Shown: positions 21,271 to 31,800 of the stretch, in pieces
Position numbering within the stretch: the stretch's first letter is position 1
Layout: each line of letters begins with the position of its first letter
The notes under the pieces: generated by a model
What the model was told of the DNA's origin: nothing
The model's input: the letters and a program-made list of their open reading frames with translations, nothing else
Databases searched by the model: none
Program-made: the position numbers and the translations under genes
Origin: Lepas anatifera
Taxonomy: Eukaryota; Arthropoda; Thecostraca; Lepadidae
Reading direction: 5' to 3'
Length of the DNA stretch: 64,000 nucleotides
Assembly: GCA_034440635.1 (NCBI GenBank)
Contig: JAOTON010001692.1
Span: forward strand, 101,013-165,012

Positions 21271-22018
21271 GTAAGTTATACATTGGAGAGGTTATCTTAG
21301 TGAAATCCAAATTATTTTTGGAACCTTAAAACTGAGCAACTTTGGTCCATGGGCGCAACTTTGGTCTGCCACCGAAAAATGTTAAATTTTCTGGAAAGGT
21401 TTTTATGGGGTGCTCTGCCAAAAATTATGGTGGGAGAGATGGTCCAGTATGTGTACTGCATACTGATAAGGAGAGCCATAGTTTTAGTGACTACAGGAAG
21501 TAGTAGGTGCTTTACAGATAAATTGCTTTATTTTATGAAAAAAAAACTAATTTTGCTAGGATAATGTATGGGGCATTTCAGGTAAGAGGTATAACCAAAT
21601 CAACCATGTGAGCATGGAGGATGCAGCTTTTAGTAAAACATAAAAAATTAATCCTGTTCCATGCCCAATATTTTGTTACAGTGGGGGTGGTCAATCTTGC
21701 AACCATATTTGTACTCAGAAAATTACAACTTTGGTCCACTTGACTAACAAACAAACATTATGAAACAAACAGCAAACACAAATTTTGGCTGGCTCTGTAG
21801 CCTTTTACAGCCTTCTTGAATCGCTTTGATATAAGTTTATCATTTAATAATATGCTGGTATATATGGGTTTTTATGGGACCTGTAAAGGAAACATTAAGT
21901 TGAAGTCATATTGGAAGATCCATTTGCAGATTGTATCATATGTTTTGTTCAATCGTCACAATACATTTTTGAGACGACCATAAGCGCATTGAAACCCCTA
22001 AAAATTCACTGAAGAACT

Positions 22019-22333
22019 ATGACCTCCGATCAACAGCCATTACATTTTCGGAACCCATATCCACTACTCCCCGAGAAGCTAACACTTGCTACAATGCTGC
22101 AGGTGGCCCCTGCCCTCCTCTCGATGCCTCAGACGGTGGGTGGCAGGCTTCCATGTGATTCCTGGTACCTTCGACGGGCTACTGCGGTTCTTGGAGGTGC
22201 AGCCCGGAACATGCCGCCGCTCCAACGGAACTGCGCCATCCTCTTCGACGAAATGTCTGTGGACACTAAGATGAGCTACGACCCAGTGTGTGACGTCGTC
22301 ATCGGACCTTATAAGCAGGACCAAGTAATCATG
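22019..22333 (+). pseudogene. P-element/THAP9-like transposase exon (partial)
   Basis: The frame reads PYPLLPEKLTLATMLQVAP, then RNCAILFDEMSVDTKMSYDP and VCDVVIGPYKQDQVIM. ILFDEMS...YDp..D.v.G is the hallmark of the P-element/THAP9 RNase H-like catalytic region, and its Asp is a catalytic candidate. The ORF crosses a consensus splice donor ATG|GTAAGT (GT at 22334), after which similarity stops. I therefore infer an exon end at 22333. No later catalytic part is found in the next kilobases. It is probably a relic; a domesticated gene with distant exons cannot be excluded. Confidence 0.55.
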
Positions 22334-23295
22334 GTAAGTAGAGGATCCGGACTTCTTGGTGGAGAGCCCTCTGGTATTGGGTCACCCCATGCCAACTCGA
22401 CACACTGAGTGCACGGCACCCACTCAGATTTCCTCTTTTTTTTTAAATATTATGGCTATCGCCTAATTTTCGTACATATTTGAAAGGAGGATGCATACCT
22501 TTATTTTGATGGCCACCGGCTTGCACAATGCAAATTTTTAAAACCGCTTTGAGGTCATGGTATGGCTTAGACGGGAATGCAACAGCATTTAGCAAATATT
22601 GACATCGTCATATATCCGAAAATATGTGAGGTAAGTTCCTAATATTCTCATATTCGTGTTCCCAGCCCACGATAACCCTGTATGCAAAGTATCATAAAGA
22701 TCCGAGATGGTGCCGTGTAAAAATTGGCACTTGGTGTGTCGAGTTGACATGGAATGACCTTACTTTAAGTCGCTCGTATCATGCCGCCTAGATGTTGTTA
22801 ATGCTGAAGATGAAATCGAAGTTTTTTATGTTTTTACAAATTTAACGAACTCTTTCGGCACGATTCCAAAAACAAGGAGTCTCCGGTACTTCACAATGAA
22901 TTTTCTTTTTCAGACGTCTTGTAGGATCAAGAAATCTGAACATATCTCCTATCTTGCTATTGTGAGCCTGAGTCTGAGAGAGTCATGTGGCGATATACTG
23001 CTGCCCATGCTCGATCAGGCCGGGATTCACTAGCGAGAACCATCAACGACTGGTTTATGCAACGCCGTTCTAATTTCGTGAATTAAGTGCTGTGAAGAAA
23101 GTAGTGTAACCGGGGAGAAGGCAAAACGGTGTGGCAACACTGTAACGATAAGCGAATGTATTTATATTCGTGAGATAAGACTGGGGCATCGGCGCTTGAA
23201 CTTAAATTGCAGCACCGAACTTCATTAAAGGGAATGTGGCACCTTGGCCAATTGAAGCCCTTGAAGCCCATTAATATGGTAGTAGTTGTTCGAGA

Positions 23296-23340
23296 AAACC
23301 TTCGGGGGGGCACCGATGCCCCCGATGGGGCGGGGGTTAA
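23296..23340 (+). mobile_element. Solo right end of a family C-like TTAA element
   Basis: GGGGGGCACCGATGCCCCC, then GATGGGGCGGGGG and TTAA at 23337-23340. This parallels the end of the complete element at 43894-44915. No matching left end was found. Confidence 0.45.
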
Positions 23341-23699
23341 GCATATCAGCACATTTACGAAACAGCTTTTTAGTAGTTTTTACTTAATGCGTGTTAGTAC
23401 ATGTGTGCATGTGTGTGTGGTATACCCATGTTATTTGAATAATCGTTGGACTACGCTGTTGTATGTAACATGACTGCATTACTAATTGGGTGTCGGTGCC
23501 TGTTGAAGCTGTAAAATATACAGATACATATTGCCATTATCCTTGATTCCTGCATTTGAAGGTGCGTTCGATCTGCGGAGGATGGAAACAGCCAGTTTTC
23601 GTCGGGTTCGACGTGCCCGTGACATCCCACACTCTGCTCTTCCTCTTCCTCTTCACGATGACACACAAAAAGAGACTAGTTTAGCCCAATGCTGCGTGG

Positions 23700-24500
23700 A
23701 GATTGTATAAAAAATTAATTTGAAACGTCTTGACAAAATTTCATATCAATGTCATGTTGGGTCACCGAGTTATGACGTCATTTCTAAGCCCACGCAAGAC
23801 AATTTTGGCCCTAGAAATAAGCCTGAAAAAACGGGGCGTTGCTCGGCTTCCAGAATAGTTAGATCAAGTTTCTAAACAACATTCGAAAGCTCCTGAAAAG
23901 GAAATCTGGAATATGTGATCCATTTTAAGGTCAAGTCCATAACGAAGGCACCAGGGCTCCCCAAAGGTCAGCAAAGGTTACCGTTTTAGAAGCTGTTGGC
24001 GAATTTTAGAAGCTGGTGAGTTTTAGAAGCTGTTGAATTCTCATAAACGGGACGAGATGCAGCAATGAATTTGGCATCATAGTGACGAGCATCACCCAAG
24101 TGTTCGAATGGTATGCGACCTGACTTTGATCATGATGGACCTAAGTCAAGGTCACGTGTGACCTTACAAGCCCATGCCGCATTTTGTTGAATTCCTTGCA
24201 TCAAGACAAACACATTGACACCTCGGGCTTTATTCCAGGCCCATTGATTCCCGAATTATAAGGAATTTTCTAAATGTGTCACAATTTCGCCATTTTGTGA
24301 CATCACAAGGTCACTAGTTAACCTAGGGTAAAAATAATTTTCCACCGTCGGAGAGTTCAGGTCTCGGGCAACACGCTAAGCTTTACCGCGTTTTTCCACC
24401 TTTCTTAGTTTTCAAGCGTTGGGAGGTCGAATCGATCCTCTGGTAGGGCGAGGGATTAAAATACCTCCAGTAGGGAAAGGGTTAAAGTAGATTCCTGTTC
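23700..24500. other. Non-coding DNA with scattered AGGTCA hexamers
   Basis: Several TGACCT/AGGTCA motifs and paragraphs similar in style to the TTAA elements occur (for example 24115-24170). The block ends in GGGAAAGGGTTAAAG near 24482. Probably a decayed TTAA-type element, boundaries uncertain. Confidence 0.35.
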
Positions 24501-24883
24501 ACATAGTATAAGTATATTGGACCACCCCAAAGGTCCAACTTGACATGTTTGATCTGTGATCTCTGTAAGGTCATTCGGGACTATTTAAGCTTTTTTTAGA
24601 CATGGGTTCGCAGGAAACCCGGACAACTTCGCAGGACAACTTGGCAAGAAATGATGATAGAGATTTCACGTTAGTACCATTATTCTTAAATTGTCATTAC
24701 GAGTCGATTGGTATGCATATCGATTATGTCAGACCAGATAACGCTCTTGACCTGACCTTTGGTTTGGTCATTCTTAGATTTTGACACAGCATGTTTATAC
24801 CATAGATAATTTGATTCGCCGTAACGAGAGGATTCGCCTAAATTATGGCTCTAGCTTAACGCAGTTTTCGACCTGTTTGGTTA

Positions 24884-25250
24884 TTAACTATCGCCCTGGC
24901 GGGGGTGTTTGTTTACCCCCCTCGGGTTTTTTCGGCAGCACGAAAAAATGGCGGCGCGAAGCGCCGCCGTACTCGGCACGCCTTCTCGATCAATTTTGCA
25001 ACTTTTCTCAAAATTTTACGGTTGTATCATTAGGGTCAGTTCACCATTACAGGTCAAGTGACCTCACCTAAAAAAAACGTTTAAGGTGGCATACGTAAGA
25101 AACAAGTACATATATGGGATTGAAACTTATACCACATAATGGCCTCACCGAGTGCTACAACATATATTCCGGGATTTTTCATATCGATGACCTAAGGTCA
25201 AGTATGGACCATGACCTCTCCATTGGAAATAAAGGGGAAACAGAAATTGG
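24884..25250 (+). mobile_element. Family A-like TTAA element, left half only
   Basis: TTAACTATCGCCCTGGCGGGG is followed by the A-type leader: CCCCCCTCGGGTTTTTTCGG, the hairpin GGCGGCGCGAAGCGCCGCC, and the AGGTCA-rich block with CACCGAGTGC and GATATCG-like phrases as in copy 1. The right half is replaced by other sequence and then a family B element. Confidence 0.6.
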
Positions 25251-25365
25251 GCTGTATTTGTGTAGATACAGCTGAGAATAAGTGCATATTATCCTAACCA
25301 TAGTATCCTGGGCCCCTTTCTAGGTTCATGCTGCAATGTTTTACGTGTGACCTCTGAGAAGTCAT

Positions 25366-26560
25366 ATCCCTTGCCCCGGTGGCGGGTACGAGCCACCTTC
25401 GCCCTGGTGGGGGAGGGGCTAAAAAGACCCCCACGATCTAAAAAACTAAGAGAGCTAGAAAAAAGCGCAAAACGGCAATCGAAAGCTCTTCAAAAATGAT
25501 ATCGAAAATACTTAGGTCATTTCTCTTGTCAGGTCAATATCAAGGTCACCAGAGGTCAAAATAGGTCAAAATCGCTAATATGAGGTGTACTAAGAAAACC
25601 TCATATATCTCAGAAACTATGATAGCTAGACAAATTTTTCCAACACCATTCGAAAGCTCTTGAGATGCGCTTTCATTATAGTGGCATTCATTTTCGTGTC
25701 AGGTCAAAGCCTAGGGAGCTACAGGTCACTAGATATTGGGCATATTCTTGAGAATGTCCATAGCCACCTATGCATAAGGGCGTTTACTTTTTCACTAATA
25801 GCTTCCAAACCAAACAAGATATAGCCATAGTTGATGCACCATTGCAATCCTCTCGTCAATACAAATCGAATGATATATGATATTACTATGCCAGGTCAAA
25901 TTTAAGAATTTGGCCTGACCCAGGTCAACGGTCTGACCCAACTTGACCTGGTATAGTTATGATGTATATAATTTGACTTCCAGTGACTATACAAACACTT
26001 TGGTGACAAAATAAAAGCTCTATCTTAGTTTATTCCAAATTTATAGAGTAAAACACCACAAAATGCTTATTTGACCTAAGGTGACCTTTTAAAGGTTACA
26101 AGTCAAAATGTTTGGCATCAACTTCAGAAATGGGCTAAAAAGCATGTCGTAACCAATTTTTGAAGTTGATTCCATCCATACTCACTGAGAAAAGCTCATT
26201 TCGTGATTTTCCCCATGTATTTACAATGGGAGGTCATGCTCTGCACATGACCTTAGGTCACCAATATCAAAAATCCCGGAACAAATGTTGTAGCTCCTCG
26301 TGGGCCCAATATGTGGTATGAGTTTCAACTTGATAGATTAACCCTTCCCTTAGTTATGCGGCCCTAAACATTTTTTGGGGTGAAGTCACTTTGCCTGGCC
26401 TGGTAACCTGACCTGAAATGACCTTGAGCTAAAATTTTCAGGAAAGATGTAAAAATGATGGAGGAACAGCTATCCTAAGTTTGGCGGCGCTGCGCCGCCG
26501 TTTTTTGGTCACTTTGGAAAAACCCGAGGGGGGGGTCTAAAAAGACCCCCCACCCGGGCG
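25366..26560 (+). mobile_element. TTAA-type MITE, family B, copy 1
   Basis: About 1.2 kb, nearly collinear with the complete copy at 58329-59530. It runs from CCCTTGCCCCGGTGGCGGG to GTCTAAAAAGACCCCCC and ACCCGGGCG. It carries the hairpin GGCGGCGCTGCGCCGCC near 26482 and many AGGTCA hexamers. The terminal TTAA are lost on both sides, so it is an older copy. No coding potential. Confidence 0.75.
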
Positions 26561-27099
26561 GATATGGGGCGATTTAAGCAGTTTTCAGGCTTAGGTCAAT
26601 AACTTCGAAATGATGAAAAATCTTTCATTTTGATATTATTGCGTTCAGATTGCTACTGCGAGTTCATTGATATGCATATTGACTATGCTATATTAAAAAG
26701 TAACCTTGACCTGACCTGAGGTCAGATCATTTTTGTTTTTTTCCACGTTTGCTGCTTTTCGAGCTTTAACCTTTGATGACCAACAAGCTTACAGCATGGG
26801 CGCAGGAACTATTTTGAAGTTGTGGGAAAGGGTCGTCGACGTTGGTGGGACCAAAGATGACTCGGCTTATCGCTTGATTTGTTGCTGAAAACAAGGTACG
26901 GGAACGGCTGGAAAATGGTGGGCACTGCTCCCATAGTCCGAAAGTTATGGTTGTGGCCGCTACCATGATTTTTTGGGTGTGTGTCGAGGCACTGGCGGAT
27001 CAGGGGGGAATTAGGGTCATGCTCCTTCAGACGCTCAAACCAGAGGGCCAAAATATTTTTTCGGCCCGAGGGGGAAGTGTGGATTGCAAATAAATAAAA

Positions 27100-28205
27100 A
27101 GTATTTATAGATGTTTCGACAAAATTTTAAGGTTTTTAACGTTCTTTTACTCTTTTAACGTTTTTAATCTAACACTGCCCGTAAAATTTTATGGGTCGGC
27201 TAGGAAAAAGAACCCCAAAATTTTCGCAGTTACACCCCTGGATCAAATTGTGGCAAACCGTGCATCTAAAAATATATGAATCATATTTAAGCACCACTCA
27301 CGTATAGACCGATCTTAAAATGAAACTTGAAAGTCAACAGAAATAGAACTTGCCACAATAAAATACAGTACTTTCATACATGTATTCAGGTACCCCCCCC
27401 CAAAAAAAAAAACATCCCAAACACAATACATTTGAGAGGGAAAAAATTGCCACAGAAACGAAAACAAAAAAATTGGAAGGTGATTTCAGATATTCCGGGG
27501 TGAGCGGGCCCCGAGAAGACGGGCGCAAAGCAACGGGCATGTACGGCAAGGGGGAGGGGCAGCGCAACGGACGAGCGATCCACGGACGGAGCGTAGGAGG
27601 CCGACGACCCACGCGTGCAGATGGCACACCTAATTGTCGAGATCAAATGTCTCGTGGATTCGGGTGACCGGATCAGGCACCATGCACGTTTGCAACATTG
27701 TATTACAATAGAGTGCACGAGCACGGCAGCGGCTAGGGAAACGTGTGGGTGCAACTGTTAGGGTGAAACAAGGAGGGAGGGGAAGTGAAAAGGGCATAAG
27801 AATACAAGATCCATCGGCTGATGGATCAATGAAATGCCGGCTGCAATAAGTACAGCAATTTGTTTTCCTGGCATCAGGAGTACAAATATAGCAGTTATCA
27901 TATCAGTAGTAGCAGTTATAATAACACTGCCATAGCAGAGGCAGCCACTCACAACCGTTGGAGTGTACATAGGGTGTCAGAAAAGAAGACAAATTCACAA
28001 TTTTCCGGAAGTAGTCACTGCTAAATCAGTCCCAGATAGAATCAGGAAACACAAACATTCTTAACTACAGCCACACAGGCATTGTGTAATGTCATGCTTG
28101 CTCCATTGGATACTTGCCATTATTTGACATGATTAATAATATTTCATCAAAGCCTAGCCCCTACATGCTGACACAAACAACTTTTTTTACCACACAATGT
28201 AATGC
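27100..28205. other. Non-coding intergenic DNA
   Basis: No gene that I can support. The ORFs 27334-27754 on either strand are over an A-rich and GC-mixed stretch and match nothing recognisable. Confidence 0.4.
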
Positions 28206-28206
28206 C

Positions 28207-28208
<2 letters not shown>

Positions 28209-28280
<72 letters not shown>
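28209..28280. repeat. (AT)n microsatellite
   Basis: About 35 uninterrupted AT units. The Tyr-Ile ORFs over it are artefacts. Confidence 0.97.
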
Positions 28281-28281
<1 letters not shown>

Positions 28282-28679
28282 GTATATATTTGTTTAATAA
28301 ATGAGTCATAGCATGATAAAAACATTAATAGGAATAACAAATTATGGGCTCTTTGTTTGTGCTGAAAAAATGAAGGAATAAGTTTAGCAGTCCAGTGCTG
28401 GCAATGGTACCTATGTAGTATAAGTAGTATGCAGTCTGTTTCACAATTTCGACCCAAAATAATAACAGACATATTACAAGTATATTCTGTCATTAAAACA
28501 GAAGTGGAAGCTCCTCAGTATCACATTCCATACATGGTGCTGCAGAGCATGCATGTAGAAAGAAAACCTTACTATTATGGTATAAGCAACAAGTTGGCAT
28601 AGCTTAGGATTTAGACCTATCAATTTGTCATTGTTAGACTAACAGGATACCTGTAGGTATAAAAAGGGTCTGTAGTGTC

Positions 28680-29075
28680 CAGTGGCGGATCTAGCCGGCC
28701 AGTTTGGGAGGGGCAAACCAAAGTCAAAAGTCAAAAAGCAAAAAAAAACCAACAAAAAAATTCAGGCTGTTAAAGCTGCTCTAAAATATCACTTGCTGGT
28801 AGAATTTTGGGTATTTGAGGCGAAAAGCAAAAAAAACTTAACGAGATGAAAAATATGCGCTCAAGATAATTTTTCCAGTCCGAGGCCCAGTATTTACACT
28901 GAAATTAGCTGGTTCTGTTTGAAGTTAAGAGTTAAGCACCAAAATATTGCTTATAAACTAAACAGGAGTGGCAAAAAGGAGGTCAATAACTTTTGGGGGC
29001 AAAAACATAGTTTTTCCCAGAGCTTTTCCATTTCGGGGCCAAATGCCTTTTTCGCCCCCCTTGGATCCGCCACTG
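28680..29075 (-). mobile_element. hAT-type MITE, family H, copy 2
   Basis: Begins CAGTGGCGGATCTAG and ends TGGATCCGCCACTG, inverted relative to copy 1. The flanking 8-mers GTAGTGTC (28672-28679) and GTACGGTC (29076-29083) match at 6 of 8 positions, a slightly decayed target duplication. The ORF at 28919-29101 is inside it and is not a gene. Confidence 0.78.
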
Positions 29076-29079
29076 GTAC

Positions 29080-30730
29080 GGTCCCAAGATCTTTCTTTTA
29101 ACATTTGAATTGTGAAGGAATTCAATAAAGCTTCATTTCAAATGAAATATGTAATAAGTGCCTAAATATGTTTTATAGAACTTCTATCTCAATTTCACAC
29201 CCATGATACAATTGCAACATATCTTTACACAGATTCACAAGACTTGGAAGAGTTTACCTAATTAATAAACATCCAACCCTGACAGCATATAATAAACAGC
29301 CTCACAATCCCACCTTCTGGTCAATCCTATACAGACTGGAAATAGCTTCAATGTTGCTGCTTGGCCTTAGTAGGTACCTGTACCCTAATTATTATCATGG
29401 TATGTCCACACAAGCGTGATCAATGGATCTTAAAAGTCCTCCTTACACTTAAAAGCATCAGGAACATAGTAATCCATGTAATAGATGGTACAGTTCTTGA
29501 CCTAAAATGTGTTCTCCCCAAAGCTCACCAGACCCATACCTACCTAGAAATAAACGTTCTTACTGGCATGCATGTGTACACTTGTCCACAAATCTGCTAT
29601 TCCTTTGATGTTCCCTACACTCATTCGAAGATAGATACCTGTATGAATATATTAATTACACGCTGGGTTTTCTAATTTTATTCCCGGCTCGTTTTTTATA
29701 TCCTACACGTAACCAGCGCCATAATTCCAGAACAAGTGGCGGGTATATTTCTTCCGGCCAAATAACACAATTATTCTTATTTGGGTTTGAAATAACTGCG
29801 CCAGGTTCGAAACGGGACTCTGAAGGAATTATCATGAAATTCATCGTGGAATTTACTTGATATTAAAGCATGTCAGGGACTTAAAAATGTCTCTAGAAGA
29901 TAGCCTGATCAATTCTACATACTAAAAACCAAAAATATATCATTAAGCACTACTTATATTTTCCCACTGGCCCGTGCCCCAAACCCCTGCAAGAAGTCCA
30001 ATTGGAATTACATGTTAAATTTTTTCTGGAAAAAGTCTCTAAGAACCAGAAATGGAACCTTCAACAATCCCCAAACTTCTAGAGAGATAGCTCATGTCCA
30101 CCCCCTGGTGCGAGTGTAGTTTGGTGGGATTCGAGGTGAATTGTGTTTACTAATCATGAGTGAACTGTGAAAGGTCGGTCTGTGAACCTTATGATTTCAT
30201 GAAACTGGGAAAGGAATAGTGACTAAACATTTTTGAAGAATAAGTAGATCAAGATGCCGGTACTTAGGTACCTACCTAGGTATATCATCATTTTTGCCAG
30301 AGGACTCAGTAGAGATACTTGGATTTTGTTGGTGACAGGCACCTTAAATTGAATTTTTACCCTCCATAGACTCCATGTAACACTTTGTGAGTGTCAGCCT
30401 ATCTAGGGTTCTGTCCTCACTAGACTGTAAAATAACAGTAACGGCAGAAAGTCAAAGTAAAAATCAATGTCAGCTTTCCTGTGTATTTGCATCAATAGCT
30501 ATCATCATTTTTGGCATACCAAATGGCCATAGAACTCTTCATGTCAGCACAATTTGGCATGTGCAACTTGCACTTCATACCTGTGCAAGGAAGAACTTGC
30601 ACACCTTTTTATTTGAGTTTATTTTACATTCATGACTCTTTTTGTCCTTCACTACACTACATAATTTTGCTTCAGATTCAGAATTCCATAAGAAATTATA
30701 TATTTTTCATGTTTTGCTTCATTGTCTGAT
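29080..30730. other. AT-rich non-coding DNA
   Basis: No convincing coding region or repeat family. The ORFs 29361-29675 and 30387-30729 lack recognisable domains. Confidence 0.4.
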
Positions 30731-30735
30731 AAATG

Positions 30736-30998
30736 TTACGCTGCCATATCTTGCGTAGCTTTTCAGGCGTGTTTTACATATTCAACGTACATGTTGTCTG
30801 CTATATGAAACAATATTGGCAATATTCTACGCTTAATTCCAGTACAGCGTAGTTTAGAGTAGCGTAACTTTGCAAGAAGTTGTATTTTACGCTGCATTTT
30901 TGTGAAACAAGATTGTGGTGTATTATTCACTTTCTACGCTGCATTATGTTACTTCTACGCTATAAGCATAAGTTACGCCTTTATGAAACAGGGCCCTG
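30736..30998 (-). repeat. Dispersed repeat K, copy 2
   Basis: Ends with CTTTATGAAACAGGGCCC, the complement of the start of copy 1 (18194). The interior has repeated TTACGC/GCGTAA motifs and inverted ACGCT words. No ORF. Confidence 0.5.
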
Positions 30999-31261
30999 TT
31001 TGTATTTTTTGTAAAAGGTGGAGAGAGTGTTATGACTAACCGTGGTGCTATATTGAGAGATTACTGCTGTCTAAAAGCTATGCTGTTCAGGGTAATAGAG
31101 GATGCTGTCTATGCTAGGTACAAGGGCGCCGATTTGGTTCAATTATGGTCAAAAACAATTTTTATATTTAAGTATGTCTGGATAAAGCGTTGTGCAAACA
31201 TTTTCATCTTATCCTTTTTATACAATTTTTCTGCTTGTTGTATGGTTATCGAAATTTTATG

Positions 31262-31746
31262 GAAACAATTTATGTTGTTATCGAAAGAGTCCAACGTCTA
31301 GCTACTTGCATGGTACCATCCCTGAGAGGACACTCATACGAGGGATAGAATGCTCGCGCTCAATCTTCCCTTTCTGTGCCATCGTCGACTCTGAGGAGAC
31401 ATGATAAGAGTTTTCCAACTCTTACATGGCACCATCAACCAGGATTATACCCAGTTCTTTCATCTCGATGGCCGATCTCGCATGCGAGGGCATTCTATGA
31501 AGCTGCTGTGGGCCTCTCAGTATTCCAGAGCCATATATCTCCACAGGAACTCATTAGGGCCATACACACTCCAGAAACACTTCTCGGAAGTTCACACTGT
31601 AAATGAAGGCCTCTGTTTCTCTCAGACGCTTCAATCTGAGAAAGACTGACTAAAAACTCAGCTTGGAACGAGCTCGTCAGAGACCAGAGCCAACAGGCTG
31701 GGATGGCCTAACAATCTTCTGTAATTTTTAGGTATAGGTATAGGTA
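31262..31746 (+). pseudogene. LINE reverse-transcriptase C-terminal remnant with (AGGTAT)n tail
   Basis: Across frame changes one reads VIERVQRLATCMVPSLRGHS and, after a shift, GDMIRVFQLLHGTIN, then FFHLDGRSRMRGHSMKL. This is the conserved C-terminus of CR1/RTE-like LINEs (family pattern vQRRATrmvpslr...RRlRGDMI). Stops and frameshifts make it dead. It ends in a short (AGGTAT)n repeat at about 31729-31746, a typical LINE 3' terminus, about 55 bp before the FTSJ1 start codon. Confidence 0.72.
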
Positions 31747-31800
31747 TTGTTATTTTTCTGGCAAATTTTCAGCTCTCCTGGATGCAGTGTCAGAAACAAA

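Noticed and set aside
28114..28493. Tyr-Ile repeat ORFs
   Set aside because: Translation of the (AT)n microsatellite; the same applies at 40447-40674.
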